Shown here one piece after another: positions 49,695 to 59,687 of a DNA stretch of 64,000 bases. How positions within the stretch are numbered: the first letter of the stretch is position 1; every line of letters starts with the position of its first letter. The notes under the pieces were generated by a model. The model was given only the letters and a program-made list of their open reading frames with translations, was not told the DNA's origin and did no database searches. The position numbers and the translations under genes were made by a program. The stretch covers positions 310,001 to 374,000 of the forward strand of contig NZ_BJFN01000002.1 in the NCBI RefSeq assembly GCF_014189855.1, in the 5' to 3' direction. The stretch is from Buttiauxella sp. A111 (lineage in GTDB: Bacteria; Pseudomonadota; Gammaproteobacteria; Enterobacterales; Enterobacteriaceae).

Positions 49695-49762
49695 TATATC
49701 CGTCATACTTCAAGCTGCATGTGCGTTGGCTACGTCCATGCAACTCGAATTATTTTTGATAT
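49695..49762. repeat. ERIC remnant (internal deletion, ~68 bp), tdcC-tdcD gap
   Basis: Both ERIC ends are present (ATCCGTCATACTTCAAGCTG and CAACTCGAATTATTTTTGAT) but the centre with the AAGTAAG palindrome is gone. Confidence 0.9.
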
Positions 49763-49775
49763 GAATTGTAAATAA

Positions 49776-51107
49776 CTAGAGCAGCTTGTAGACAATATTA
49801 AGAATGGTCAGCAAACCAATGACGGTGACGAAAATGTTTTCTGTTTTCCCTTTATATTTTGCCAGTGCAGGTGTTTTGCGAATGGCATACATCGGCAGCA
49901 AGCAAAGCAGTGATGCGATAATCGGTGCACCCATCGCTTCAATTAAATCGAGGATGTTCGGGTTCGCGTAAGCAACAACCCAGGTTGAACCCATGATGAA
50001 AATCATGCTGATAAGGTTGAGGCGACCACCAGAAACTTTCGTTTTATCACCTTTGTAACCGAACTTGAGGATCAGACCGTTCAGCCCTTCCAGCGTACCG
50101 AGGTAGTGGCCAAAGAAGGATTTGAAGATTGCGACTAACGCAATAATCGACGCGCCATACTCGAGCGTGGTTGCGAAGGTCGATTTTGTGCCCGTCATCG
50201 ATGAGAAGTGGTTCGCGAGGTATGAAAGCACCGGAATATTTTGTGCCTTCGCTTCAGCCATATTCTGTGGTGACAGCGTGAACAGGCAGCTGAAGGCAAA
50301 GAACATAACAACGGCAACCATCAGCATACTGGCGCGGGAGATGATTTTGGAGCATTTGTCTTCGGTGTATTCGCGGCCAAACTCACTCTCATACTCTTCA
50401 CGTTTTGAAACCACGAACGAGGAGACAATCGGTGAGAAGTTAAAGGAGAAGACCATGATGGAAATGCCCAGCCATACGGTCACCAGAATGCCATCGCTTC
50501 CGGTAAACGAAATATCGCTGAGGCTGGCTTGATCGATAACCGCAGAGTTCCAGTAAGGGATCAGGGATACGGAAATCAAGACCAGGCAGGCGATAAATGG
50601 GAACACCAGATAGCTCATGACCTTGACCATAAGATCTTTGCCAAAGTAGATAACAAAAGCCATCAACAGCAGCAGGAACAACGCCACTACACCACGGTTA
50701 AGCGGCATAAGCTGGAGCTGATTTTCCCAGAACGTCATGAACGTATTGGTTATCGTGACGCCGTAAATCCATAACAACGGGCAGATGGCGAAAAAGTACA
50801 GGAAGGTAATCACCACACCGCCAGTTTTACCAAAATGCTCCTCTACCGTTTCAGTGATATTTCCAGAGGGATTGCTGCCGGAAAGACACAGACGAGCAAG
50901 CGCACGGTGGCAGTAGAATGCTATCGGAAAGGCAAGGAACAACATGATGAGAATTGGAATTAAACCGCCATAACCTGCACGAATAGGGAAAAATAAAACC
51001 CCAGCACCGATAGCCGTTCCAAATAAACCTAATGTCCATGTGGTATCAGATTTTCGCCATTGCGATGTAACTTTTTGACCAATAACAGTGGTATCTACAT
51101 TACTCAT
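49776..51107 (-). CDS. tdcC: Threonine/serine:H+ symporter TdcC
   Basis: 443 residues, same as E. coli, 11 predicted membrane helices (hydroxy/aromatic amino acid permease family). Starts [13 protein letters not shown]; conserved [19 protein letters not shown] in helix 1. Imports threonine and serine for degradation by TdcB. Confidence 0.97.
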   Translation of the reverse strand: MSNVDTTVIGQKVTSQWRKSDTTWTLGLFGTAIGAGVLFFPIRAGYGGLIPILIMLFLAFPIAFYCHRALARLCLSGSNPSGNITETVEEHFGKTGGVVITFLYFFAICPLLWIYGVTITNTFMTFWENQLQLMPLNRGVVALFLLLLMAFVIYFGKDLMVKVMSYLVFPFIACLVLISVSLIPYWNSAVIDQASLSDISFTGSDGILVTVWLGISIMVFSFNFSPIVSSFVVSKREEYESEFGREYTEDKCSKIISRASMLMVAVVMFFAFSCLFTLSPQNMAEAKAQNIPVLSYLANHFSSMTGTKSTFATTLEYGASIIALVAIFKSFFGHYLGTLEGLNGLILKFGYKGDKTKVSGGRLNLISMIFIMGSTWVVAYANPNILDLIEAMGAPIIASLLCLLPMYAIRKTPALAKYKGKTENIFVTVIGLLTILNIVYKLL

Positions 51108-51130
51108 GATTAAATTCCTTAAGTAATTTT

Positions 51131-51255
51131 ATATTCTAAATAATTCGAGTTGCAGGACGGCGGCAAAGAAGATGATCCCCAGAAACTGACTAAAGTGAGT
51201 TCCTGGGATGAGCGAGAGCAGCCAACGCACATGAAACTTGAAGCATGCGAATATA
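51131..51255. repeat. ERIC element 5 (~125 bp), tdcB-tdcC gap
   Basis: Starts ATATTCTAAATAATTCGAGT and ends TTGAAGCATGCGAATATATC. More diverged than the others (core CTGACTAAAGTGAGTTCCTG). Its right end touches the tdcB stop codon. Confidence 0.92.
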
Positions 51256-52245
51256 TCAAATATCTGCTGAGCCTGTAATCTGCGAAACGCGAGAAAGGTC
51301 GATATTTCCACCAGAGATAAGGCTAACTGTTTTACGCCCTTTAATATAATGGTCTAATTTACCGCTTAATAATGCTGCAGTGGCTAATGCACCCGCACCT
51401 TCTGTGACGACTTTATTACGTTGAATTAAGGCAACCATGCTATTACGAATATCATCTTCACTGACTAAAATAATATCAGTGACCAATTTCTTGACAATTT
51501 CAAAGGTGATGCGACCAGGACGGGAGACATCACAACCATCAGCTAAAGTACCTGAAGTACGATGTGACGTTAATTCGCCTTTATAGAATGACGCCGCCAT
51601 GCCATGGACGTTTTCTGCCTGAACACCAATGATATTGATTGTCGGGTTAATGGATTTAATCGCCAACGCAATGCCTGCAATTAATCCGCCACCGCCAATG
51701 GGCACAATCACGTTGTCGACGTCGTATAAATCTTCAAGGATTTCCAGGCCAATTGTCCCCTGGCCTGCAATCACTTTTTCATCATCATACGGTGGAATAA
51801 AAATGCGCCCTTCCATTTCAACTATTTCGCTCACTTTAGCGATGGTATCGTTGAAGTTATCGCCGTGCATCACAACCTGTGCAGAGTAGTCAGATGTGGC
51901 GGCCACTTTAGATTTAGGTGCGCCATTCGGCATTACCACTTTGCCATTAATTCCCAGGATGGCACAGGATAATGAAACACCCTGCGCGTGGTTACCTGCA
52001 GAACACGCCACAACACCTTTGCTTTTTTCTTCTTCAGTTAACGAGCTGAGTTTATTAAAAGCACCACGTATTTTAAATGAGCCCGTACGCTGCATGTTTT
52101 CAAACTTTAAAAATATTTCGCCTTTGCAGCATTCGCTAAGATAATTAGAACGTGGCATTCCTGTTTTATAGATATAACCAGTCAGTCTTTTTTTTGCTTC
52201 AAGTACATCAATAATAGTGACAGGAAGTTCATAGTCGATATGCAT
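51256..52245 (-). CDS. tdcB: Catabolic threonine dehydratase TdcB
   Basis: 329 residues, same as E. coli. PLP lysine in [14 protein letters not shown], glycine-rich phosphate loop [13 protein letters not shown] and CSAGNHAQG. Deaminates threonine to 2-ketobutyrate and serine to pyruvate; AMP-activated in E. coli. The start at [10 protein letters not shown] matches E. coli; ~100 bp separate it from tdcA. Confidence 0.97.
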   Translation of the reverse strand: MHIDYELPVTIIDVLEAKKRLTGYIYKTGMPRSNYLSECCKGEIFLKFENMQRTGSFKIRGAFNKLSSLTEEEKSKGVVACSAGNHAQGVSLSCAILGINGKVVMPNGAPKSKVAATSDYSAQVVMHGDNFNDTIAKVSEIVEMEGRIFIPPYDDEKVIAGQGTIGLEILEDLYDVDNVIVPIGGGGLIAGIALAIKSINPTINIIGVQAENVHGMAASFYKGELTSHRTSGTLADGCDVSRPGRITFEIVKKLVTDIILVSEDDIRNSMVALIQRNKVVTEGAGALATAALLSGKLDHYIKGRKTVSLISGGNIDLSRVSQITGSADI

Positions 52246-52346
52246 GTTGACCTCAACATTTAAAAACAAAAATAGGGGTGGTGACAATATTATTAAATTA
52301 TCACCTGAAATTATTTATAGAATTCGTTATCAACTACTGAATTAAA

Positions 52347-53285
52347 TTAAGCAACTTCAGTTAATTGATTAAATTGGAATCTGCTACGTAATGAATGTTT
52401 TTTTGCAAGCTCAACTAATGTTGCTGCTGATTGATTAATACTATAGTTTTTAGACCACACGGCAGCATAGCGAGCGATGGGTAATTTATCTTCAACGGGG
52501 ACTTTAATAAATAAGTTGGACCCGAACGGTGAAATCATGTCTCGTGGAATAACAGTCAGAAAATCGGCATTCAATACGAGATTATAAATGGTGACGACTG
52601 AATCTGTTTTAACAATGTTTTCGCTTTTAATATTATTTTTTTGTAGCGTGGTGAGAAGCTCACTGTAATATCCCATTTCCGTTTGCGGTAACACCCATTG
52701 CTCTTGAGCCAGCTCACTGAGTGTTTTCGTCCCTTGAATCGCCCGTGTTCGGTTTGCCACCAGAATAAATTCCGACTCAAACAGCGGTTCGATATGCAAA
52801 TCCTGTAGCAGCATTTCATCGCTCAATGTGCCAATGGCAAAATCCAGACGACCATCACGGATAGCAGGTAAGAAAGAGGATAATTGGGCTTCAAACATCG
52901 AAACCTGTGCCTGCGGGAAAACCTCTTTAAACTCTTTCATCATCCCTGGCAAAAAAGTAAAACCAATCAAAGAAGGGTAACCGAACGATACGTCGACCAC
53001 GCTGTTACCTACCATTCGATTCATTTCGCTACACAGGTTTGTCAGTTCACGTGTGATGGATTCTGAGTAAGTCAGTAGCACTTTTCCCGCTTCAGTTAAT
53101 ATTACACCGGTGTTTTTTCTGATGATCAGTTCTAAGCCAAAATAGGCTTCCATATCACTGATAATTTTGCTGACCGCAGGCTGAGTCAGACTAAGTTGTT
53201 TTGCAGCAGAACCAAATGAACCACTCCTCACCACTTCCTGAAAGACAAGCAACTGTTGTGTTTTAGGTAATGTATTATTGTCCAT
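52347..53285 (-). CDS. tdcA: tdc operon activator TdcA (LysR type)
   Basis: 312 residues, same as E. coli TdcA. HTH at ~12-60 (GSAAKQLSLTQPAVSKIISD) and effector domain. The ATG at 53285 (MDNNTLPKTQ) aligns with the E. coli N-terminus; a GTG four codons earlier has poorer support. First gene of the operon it activates; no tdcR-like gene is visible upstream. Confidence 0.96.
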   Translation of the reverse strand: MDNNTLPKTQQLLVFQEVVRSGSFGSAAKQLSLTQPAVSKIISDMEAYFGLELIIRKNTGVILTEAGKVLLTYSESITRELTNLCSEMNRMVGNSVVDVSFGYPSLIGFTFLPGMMKEFKEVFPQAQVSMFEAQLSSFLPAIRDGRLDFAIGTLSDEMLLQDLHIEPLFESEFILVANRTRAIQGTKTLSELAQEQWVLPQTEMGYYSELLTTLQKNNIKSENIVKTDSVVTIYNLVLNADFLTVIPRDMISPFGSNLFIKVPVEDKLPIARYAAVWSKNYSINQSAATLVELAKKHSLRSRFQFNQLTEVA

Positions 53286-53320
53286 GAAGTTCTGCACCTA
53301 ATTAATGTTCCATGCAGCAG

Positions 53321-53364
53321 ATCATAACGAATTGCACTGTAGATGTTATGTGGCTTGACTCACA
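53321..53364 (-). promoter_or_regulatory. tdcA promoter with class II CRP site
   Basis: On the minus strand a CRP site TGTGA-GTCAAG-CCACA (53364-53349; 9 of 10) is followed by a -10 TATGAT (53326-53321). With a start near 53314 the CRP centre is at about -42, the class II activation position known for E. coli tdc. Confidence 0.75.
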
Positions 53365-53754
53365 AATACTCGACTCACAGTTGCACGCAAAGCAAACAAT
53401 CAAAAAATACCATTTAAAAACATATAGTTATAAAATCACTATTTGCCTTTAACATGATGAATATCAACCTTGTGTGCCCTAATAAAATTAAGTTATGGAG
53501 ATAATTTAAACATATAAGCTTAAGTAAAGCGCTGTTTATGCTGTTTTTTACAATAGCAAGAGAAGATTTATCTTAGGCTAATTTCAATATATTAAAATAA
53601 TCTTGTTATTTTTAAAAATTAATTAATACAAAAATCATAACTGTTTATTTAAATAGTTATGTATAAGATTTGATCGATGAAATAATAAAAATTAACCCAC
53701 TGAAATATTTCAATGATAATTGTTGAGATAAAAACGATTGCCCTCTCAACATTG
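53365..53754. other. AT-rich region upstream of tdcA
   Basis: About 390 bp, strongly AT-rich, no gene on either strand. In E. coli the equivalent region binds IHF and TdcA and holds tdcR; long A/T tracts here fit IHF/H-NS binding, but no individual site is assigned. Confidence 0.55.
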
Positions 53755-53782
53755 CAAAAAAAAGCCCGCACGAGGCGGGCTT
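53755..53782 (-). terminator. fbaA terminator
   Basis: AAGCCCGC (53762-53769) and GCGGGCTT (53775-53782) with a 5-base loop and a 9-A run on the plus strand (U-run on the transcript). Confidence 0.93.
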
Positions 53783-53806
53783 GATTCAAGCATTTACTGC
53801 TTCAAA

Positions 53807-54886
53807 TTACAGAACGTCGACTGCGTTCAGTTCTTTGAAAGCCTGCTCCAGACGAGTAATCATAGAAGTCTGTGCAGAACGCAGCCATACGCGTGGATCG
53901 TAGTATTTCTTGTTCGGCTGGTCTTCACCTTTAGGGTTACCCAACTGGCCTTGCAGATAAGCTTCGTTAGCTTTGTAGTAGTTCAGAATACCTTCCCATG
54001 TAGCCCACTGGGTGTCGGTATCGATGTTCATTTTGATAACACCGTAGCTCACGGAATCTTTGATTTCTTGAGCAGTTGAACCGGAACCACCGTGGAACAC
54101 GAAGTTCAGGGAGTTGTGCGGCAGGTTGTGTTTCTTAGAAACATAGTCCTGAGAATCACGCAGGATAGTTGGGGTCAGAACCACGTTACCTGGTTTGTAA
54201 ACACCGTGTACGTTACCGAAAGAAGCAGCGATGGTGAAACGCGGGCTGATTGCATTCAGTTTGGTGTAAGCGTAATCAACGTCTTCTGGCTGAGTGTACA
54301 AAGCAGAAGCGTCCATATGGCTGTTGTCTACGCCATCTTCTTCGCCGCCGGTGCAACCCAGTTCGATTTCCAGGGTCATGCCGATTTTAGACATACGAGC
54401 CAGATATTTAGAGCTGATCTCGATGTTTTCTTCCAGAGACTCTTCAGACAGGTCAATCATGTGAGAAGAGAACAGTGGTTTGCCGGTAGCTGCGAAGTGT
54501 TTTTCACCCGCGTCTAACAGGCCATCGATCCACGGCAGCAGTTTCTTAGCGCAGTGGTCAGTGTGCAGGATGACTGGCACGTCGTAATGTTCAGCCATCT
54601 GATGAACATGGTGTGCGCCAGAGATAGCACCCAGGATTGCAGCACCCTGAGGAACGTCAGATTTAACGCCTTTACCCGCGATGAATGCAGCGCCACCGTT
54701 AGAGAACTGAACGATAACGGGTGCTTTAACTTTTGCAGCGGTTTCCAGCACGGCGTTGATAGAGTCGGTGCCTACACAGTTAACTGCTGGCAGAGCAAAG
54801 TTGTTCTCTTTTGCAATCTGGAAAACTTTCTGTACGTCATCACCAGTGATCACACCTGGTTTTACGAAATCAAAAATCTTAGACAT
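53807..54886 (-). CDS. fbaA: Fructose-bisphosphate aldolase, class II
   Basis: 359 residues, same as E. coli FbaA. Zinc ligands in VILHTDHCAKK and in the later FVFHGGSGST loop; Asp/Asn catalytic residues in MNIDTDTQWA. Cleaves fructose-1,6-bisphosphate. Downstream of pgk by ~100 bp; conserved epd-pgk-fbaA order. Confidence 0.98.
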   Translation of the reverse strand: MSKIFDFVKPGVITGDDVQKVFQIAKENNFALPAVNCVGTDSINAVLETAAKVKAPVIVQFSNGGAAFIAGKGVKSDVPQGAAILGAISGAHHVHQMAEHYDVPVILHTDHCAKKLLPWIDGLLDAGEKHFAATGKPLFSSHMIDLSEESLEENIEISSKYLARMSKIGMTLEIELGCTGGEEDGVDNSHMDASALYTQPEDVDYAYTKLNAISPRFTIAASFGNVHGVYKPGNVVLTPTILRDSQDYVSKKHNLPHNSLNFVFHGGSGSTAQEIKDSVSYGVIKMNIDTDTQWATWEGILNYYKANEAYLQGQLGNPKGEDQPNKKYYDPRVWLRSAQTSMITRLEQAFKELNAVDVL

Positions 54887-54987
54887 GTTTGTTGTCCTGT
54901 ATCATCGGCCGTTAGAAAAAACGTTTGTGCCACCTAAGACTTCATGGCGGCAAAAATTCAACGGGCAGGATAACCTGCCCGTAATCA

Positions 54988-56151
54988 TTACTTCTTAGCG
55001 CGCTCTTCGAGCATTGCTACTGCTGGCAGAACTTTGCCTTCCACGAACTCGAGGAATGCACCACCACCAGTGGAGATGTAGGAAATTTTGTCTGCAATAC
55101 CGAACAGATCGATAGCTGCCAGAGTGTCACCGCCGCCTGCGATAGAGAACGCTTCGCTGTCTGCGATGGCGTTAGCAACGATTTCAGTCCCTTTACGGAA
55201 GTTCGGGAATTCAAACACGCCAACCGGGCCGTTCCACAGAATGGTTTTTGCATTCTTCAGGATTTCAGCCAGTTGCTGTGCAGATGCATCACCGATATCC
55301 AGAATCTGCTCGTCCGCTTTCACGTCGTTTACAGATTTCAGGGTTGCCGCTGCGGACTCAGAGAACTCAGTCGCTACGCGAACATCCGCTGGAACTGGGA
55401 TGTCACAAGTGGTCAGCAGGCGTTTAGCTTCATCAACCAGGTCTGCTTCGTACAGGGATTTACCGACGTTGTGGCCTTGAGCGGCAACGAAGGTGTTCGC
55501 GATGCCACCACCAACAATCAGCTGGTCAGCGATTTTAGACAGGGAATCCAGAACGGTCAGTTTGGTAGAAACTTTAGAACCGCCAACGATAGCAACCATT
55601 GGACGAGCAGGTTCTTTCAGTGCTTTACCCAGTGCGTCTAACTCTTCAGCCAACAGTGGGCCTGCACAAGCGACGTCTGCAAATTTGCCAATACCGTGAG
55701 TAGAAGCCTGAGCACGGTGAGCAGTACCGAAAGCATCCATGACGAACACGTCGCACAGTGCGGCGTATTTTTTAGACAGGGTTTCGTCGTCTTTCTTTTC
55801 GCCTTTGTTGAAGCGAACGTTTTCCAGAACAACCAGTTCACCTGCAGAAACTTCTACGCCGTCAAGATAGTCTTTAACCAGACGTACTGGAGCAGACAAT
55901 TTGTCTTTCAGGTAGTTAACAACTGGCAGCAGAGAGAATTCTTCGTTGTACTCGCCTTCGGTCGGACGACCCAGGTGAGAAGTTACCATCACTTTTGCAC
56001 CTTGTTTCAGTGCCAGCTCGATGGTTGGCAGGGAAGCACGAATACGCGCATCGCTGGTCACTTTACCATCTTTAACTGGTACGTTCAGATCGGCACGGAT
56101 GAAAACGCGTTTACCAGCCAGATCCAGATCGGTCATCTTAATTACAGACAT
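54988..56151 (-). CDS. pgk: Phosphoglycerate kinase
   Basis: 387 residues, same as E. coli. Substrate loop [13 protein letters not shown], hinge and nucleotide loop [11 protein letters not shown], and ATP-side [10 protein letters not shown]. Start at [13 protein letters not shown]; the frame extends 5 codons further without support. 50 bp after epd. Confidence 0.98.
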   Translation of the reverse strand: MSVIKMTDLDLAGKRVFIRADLNVPVKDGKVTSDARIRASLPTIELALKQGAKVMVTSHLGRPTEGEYNEEFSLLPVVNYLKDKLSAPVRLVKDYLDGVEVSAGELVVLENVRFNKGEKKDDETLSKKYAALCDVFVMDAFGTAHRAQASTHGIGKFADVACAGPLLAEELDALGKALKEPARPMVAIVGGSKVSTKLTVLDSLSKIADQLIVGGGIANTFVAAQGHNVGKSLYEADLVDEAKRLLTTCDIPVPADVRVATEFSESAAATLKSVNDVKADEQILDIGDASAQQLAEILKNAKTILWNGPVGVFEFPNFRKGTEIVANAIADSEAFSIAGGGDTLAAIDLFGIADKISYISTGGGAFLEFVEGKVLPAVAMLEERAKK

Positions 56152-56201
56152 GGTGAATCCTCTCAATTGACTCTTAAAGTTTTGCAGACACTTGATGTGC
56201 C

Positions 56202-57221
56202 TTACCTGAAACCACTTGCAGCCATGACTAACGTCGTGTCGAGCATTCGGTTAGCAAAGCCCCATTCGTTATCACACCAGACTAAAGTTTTAATCAGATG
56301 TTGCCCACTGACCCGAGTTTGCGTGCCATCAACAATGGCGCTATGCGGATCGTGGTTAAAATCAGTCGAGACCAACGGTAATTCCGTATAGTCAACTATA
56401 CCATGAAATGAATCACGTGCTGCTTTTTGCAGCAACCTGTTGACTTCATTGGCATTAACGGCATTTTTCACTGTCACGCTTAAATCGATTGCCGTGACAT
56501 TAATGGTCGGAACACGTACCGCAATCGCCTCAAATCGGTCGTTAAATTGCGGGAATATACGTGTGATACCAGCAGCAAGACGCGTATCTACAGGAATAAT
56601 GGACTGGCTGGCGGCACGGGTGCGGCGCAAGTCCGGATGATAGGCGTCGATAACCTGTTGATCATGCATGGCAGAATGGATGGTGGTCACCGTACCCCAC
56701 TCAATGCCGTAAGCATCATCAAGCAATTTGATAATGGGAATAATGCAGTTTGTGGTGCAGGAGGCATTAGAAACGATGCAATGTTCAGCAACCACACTTT
56801 CATGATTCACACCGAAAACAACGGTGGCGTCGAGGTCGTTACCGCCTGGATGAGAGAAGAGGACTTTTTTGGCACCGGCAGCCAGATGCGCTTCACCGTC
56901 TGCACGGGAACCAAACACACCGGTACAATCCAACACCACGTCCACGTCCAGCTCACGCCACGGTAAATGAGCAATTTCCGGTTCGTGCAAGATACGGATG
57001 GTGTCATCACCAACCCATAACTGGTTGCGTTCCTGACGAACGTCCCAGGCGAAACGGCCATGACTGGTGTCATACTTCAACAGATGCGCCATACCCTCAG
57101 CATCAGCCAGTTCATTGATTGCTACGACGGTTATTTCCGCACGGCGACCGGATTCGTACAAAGCACGTACCACGTTGCGCCCAATGCGACCGAAGCCATT
57201 AATTGCTATGCGTACGGTCAT
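56202..57221 (-). CDS. epd: Erythrose-4-phosphate dehydrogenase
   Basis: 339 residues, same as E. coli. GAPDH fold: NAD loop [15 protein letters not shown] and catalytic Cys in [12 protein letters not shown]. Oxidises erythrose-4-phosphate for pyridoxal phosphate synthesis. Start at [11 protein letters not shown] with AGGAGA upstream. First gene of epd-pgk-fbaA. Confidence 0.97.
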   Translation of the reverse strand: MTVRIAINGFGRIGRNVVRALYESGRRAEITVVAINELADAEGMAHLLKYDTSHGRFAWDVRQERNQLWVGDDTIRILHEPEIAHLPWRELDVDVVLDCTGVFGSRADGEAHLAAGAKKVLFSHPGGNDLDATVVFGVNHESVVAEHCIVSNASCTTNCIIPIIKLLDDAYGIEWGTVTTIHSAMHDQQVIDAYHPDLRRTRAASQSIIPVDTRLAAGITRIFPQFNDRFEAIAVRVPTINVTAIDLSVTVKNAVNANEVNRLLQKAARDSFHGIVDYTELPLVSTDFNHDPHSAIVDGTQTRVSGQHLIKTLVWCDNEWGFANRMLDTTLVMAASGFR

Positions 57222-57343
57222 ATCTCTCCTGCCAGAATCCCTGTGACTAAGTGGCTGACAGAGTAATCCAGCAATCGTCTGAGGGGAATCCTCGCACTCT
57301 CGAAACTGCAATTGTTTGCTTAATTGTCGAACATTTATTCGAC

Positions 57344-57355
57344 TGAAACGCTTCA
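57344..57355. promoter_or_regulatory. Cra (FruR) operator at epd
   Basis: TGAAACGCTTCA fits the Cra consensus TGAAWCGNTTCA exactly and is extended by C/G on either side. Cra control of epd-pgk is known in E. coli. Confidence 0.88.
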
Positions 57356-57414
57356 GCCATGTTAAGCGATACAGGGAATAAATGGAACGTTACCCCATCA
57401 CAGGCGACCAATCT

Positions 57415-57430
57415 TCTGACGTACGTCACA
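57415..57430. promoter_or_regulatory. CRP site at epd
   Basis: TCTGA-CGTACG-TCACA matches CRP half-sites at 9 of 10 bases. About 200 bp upstream of the epd start and 60 bp beyond the Cra operator; epd is cAMP-CRP-activated in E. coli. Confidence 0.7.
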
Positions 57431-57550
57431 AATTTGATGGAATAAATGCAACGAATTAAAAGAGAAGGACGAATAGTAAACAGCAACCGTTTAGCTTAAC
57501 TCCGTTGCACAGAGCTTAAGTAAAATGTGATGCCTCCTCGATTGAGGATA

Positions 57551-57578
57551 AAAAAGCGCCGCCCATGGCAAGCGCTTT
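57551..57578 (-). terminator. Terminator of the TonB receptor operon
   Basis: AAAGCGC (57553-57559) pairs with GCGCTTT (57572-57578); the minus-strand tail is TTTTTTATCC. 18 bp after the receptor stop. Confidence 0.85.
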
Positions 57579-57595
57579 CCCTTATAAATCTTCAC

Positions 57596-59599
57596 TCAAA
57601 ACTCGATGCGCGCCCCAAGATTGTAACGACGCCCTTCTACCAGACCATACTCACCCCATGGGCTGATACGTTGCGGATCGGCATCGAACAGGTTGTAGAT
57701 CCCCGCCAGAAGCTGCGTGTTTTTGTTCAGGCGATAACGCGCGCCGAGATCGATCATCGTCCAGGTATCGTAATCAATATGATCGCCATTATCGCGGTTG
57801 CTGCCGCGGTAATTCGCTTTACTCCACAGATCCAGCGCTTCGGTTGCAGACCAGGTTAGCGACAGATTAGCCATATGACGCGGGAAGTCATTGAGTGCAT
57901 AGCCTTTGTTAACACCGGTTTTCTGCTCGCTGTGGTTATAGGTATAGTTTGCGTTGGCTCTCACCGTTTCGGTAACTTGCCAGTCAGCATTCAGTTCCAC
58001 ACCGTACACATCGGCTTTACCGACGTTGAAATATTGGCTGATGGAGTCGGCTTTGTAGCCGTTCATCTCACACTGATGGCTATCCGTGGTTTCACAGATA
58101 GTTTCTTCGGAAATTTTATCTTTGAATTGGGTGTAGAAGACCGTGCCGTCTAAAGCCAGTTTCTCTCCAACCCAATACAGGCCCAGTTCGGAGTTAACAC
58201 TTTTCTCAGGTTTGAGATCGTCGTTACCCACAGTCAAATAGGGGTACGGCGGTAACGAACCACGCGGCGTCACAAAGTCGGCAGATGTCTCACGCAACTC
58301 TGGTTTTTTATAACCCGCAGACACGCCCCCTTTCAGCGCCCAGGCATCCGTGATCGTCCAGTTGCCGTAAAGTTTTGGCGTAATATGCGTACCAAAGTAG
58401 TTATCGCGATCTAAACGAGCGGAAGTAGTGAGTGTAAAGTCCCCCATTTGCCAACCGTCTTCAGCAAACAACGCCCAGCCATCGCGGCTGATTTTGGTCA
58501 CGGGCGTAACGCCTGGCGCTTCTTTGCTTGATACAGCAAACTGATCGTTGAGTTCTTCACGCGTAAAGTTCGCGCCAACGGTTAATTTGTGGTTGTCGAG
58601 CGTGAAGGTCGTCTGGCTATTAGCGACATAGTTTTCGGTTTCGATATATTGGGGGGAATTACCCTCCAGTTCGTATTTTGAACGCCCTTTCTCGTAATTG
58701 ATGTAGTTGTTAGTGGTGATGGTGTCTTCAGCGTACCAGCCGCTGTGACTGAGCGTCACGGCATCCCGATCAAACGTCCACATCCACGGTGCTTCATCAC
58801 GATTCTTCTTTTGCTTTCCCGTGACAACATTCAGGTCAAATACGTTAGTTTCATTTGCCGCCAGACCCACGGTCATATCTATCGATTTACGGTCGTTTTT
58901 ACTGAAGTAGTTATCTCGTTCGTCATCACGGCGATTTAGCCAGTCAGCCGCGACACTTACACCCAACACATTTGGCACGATTGGCCCCATGGCAAACAAA
59001 TTCATCTGGTTGGTATTTCCAAATGAGCTGTCTTCCTGAATGAAGGTATTTGCTGCCAGCGCTCCGGTCCAGTCGTTTACGCCGTAGGGCTTTTTGGTAA
59101 TAACGTTAACCACACCGCCAATTGCGTCAGAGCCATAGAGCGAAGACATGGGCCCACGGATAACTTCAATACGCTCGATGGCTTCCATAGGCGGTAAAAA
59201 ATTAACTTCTGCACCAATATCCTGGCCGTACGGGCGCGACTCTCCGGTATTCTGTTTAACGCTGTTGACCATATATGCGGTATAGCTGGAGTCCATGCCG
59301 CGCATCATTATATCGCCAGACGACATATCACTTGAACCCGTACCGACATTAACGCCAGGTAAATCCTGAATGGCCTCGGCGACATTACGATTTGGCTTCT
59401 CATCAAGCTGTTTACGATCAACTACGGAAATAGTGGCTGGAGCATCTTTCTTTTGCTGAGAAAAACCCGATGCCGTAACCACCATTTGATCTTCAGATTC
59501 ACTAAGAGGTGCTGTATTTTCTTCAGCCAGCACAGGAAGCATCGTGCCTCCAGCTAGCGCGACTATCCCTGCCAATGCCAAACGCTTATTACTTCTCAT
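57596..59599 (-). CDS. TonB-dependent outer-membrane receptor (CirA-like family)
   Basis: 667 residues. Signal peptide ending LPVLA, TonB box EDQMVVTASG, plug domain (~45-165; MRGMDSSYTAYMV, IERIEVIRGPMSSLYGSDAI) and a 22-strand barrel ending in the terminal Phe of LGARIEF. The plug block RGPMSSLYGSDAIGGVVNVI closely resembles CirA/FepA-type catecholate receptors. It lies in a Fur-box-preceded operon with a YncE-like protein, so an iron-chelate ligand is likely; the specific siderophore is unknown. AGGAAAT precedes the ATG. In E. coli yncD and yncE show a similar pairing, but elsewhere and divergent. Confidence 0.92.
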   Translation of the reverse strand: MRSNKRLALAGIVALAGGTMLPVLAEENTAPLSESEDQMVVTASGFSQQKKDAPATISVVDRKQLDEKPNRNVAEAIQDLPGVNVGTGSSDMSSGDIMMRGMDSSYTAYMVNSVKQNTGESRPYGQDIGAEVNFLPPMEAIERIEVIRGPMSSLYGSDAIGGVVNVITKKPYGVNDWTGALAANTFIQEDSSFGNTNQMNLFAMGPIVPNVLGVSVAADWLNRRDDERDNYFSKNDRKSIDMTVGLAANETNVFDLNVVTGKQKKNRDEAPWMWTFDRDAVTLSHSGWYAEDTITTNNYINYEKGRSKYELEGNSPQYIETENYVANSQTTFTLDNHKLTVGANFTREELNDQFAVSSKEAPGVTPVTKISRDGWALFAEDGWQMGDFTLTTSARLDRDNYFGTHITPKLYGNWTITDAWALKGGVSAGYKKPELRETSADFVTPRGSLPPYPYLTVGNDDLKPEKSVNSELGLYWVGEKLALDGTVFYTQFKDKISEETICETTDSHQCEMNGYKADSISQYFNVGKADVYGVELNADWQVTETVRANANYTYNHSEQKTGVNKGYALNDFPRHMANLSLTWSATEALDLWSKANYRGSNRDNGDHIDYDTWTMIDLGARYRLNKNTQLLAGIYNLFDADPQRISPWGEYGLVEGRRYNLGARIEF

Positions 59600-59636
59600 T
59601 TTCTAATTTCCTGAGATATTTAAAAAAGCCTACCGA

Positions 59637-59659
59637 CCCTGTGAATTTTCATCACAGGG
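59637..59659. other. Hairpin between yncE-like and receptor genes
   Basis: CCCTGTGA (59637-59644) and TCACAGGG (59652-59659), 8-bp perfect stem with a 7-base loop in the 88-bp intercistronic gap. No T-run on the coding strand, so it more likely tunes stability or processing than terminates. Confidence 0.6.
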
Positions 59660-59687
59660 CTTTATTTTTCTTTTAATTAAATTTTAA

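Larger units (their letters stand above)
57222..57552. promoter_or_regulatory. epd promoter region
   Basis: About 330 bp without a gene between epd and the end of the TonB receptor unit. It contains the Cra and CRP sites listed separately; the rest is AT-rich with no further element I can name. Confidence 0.6.
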
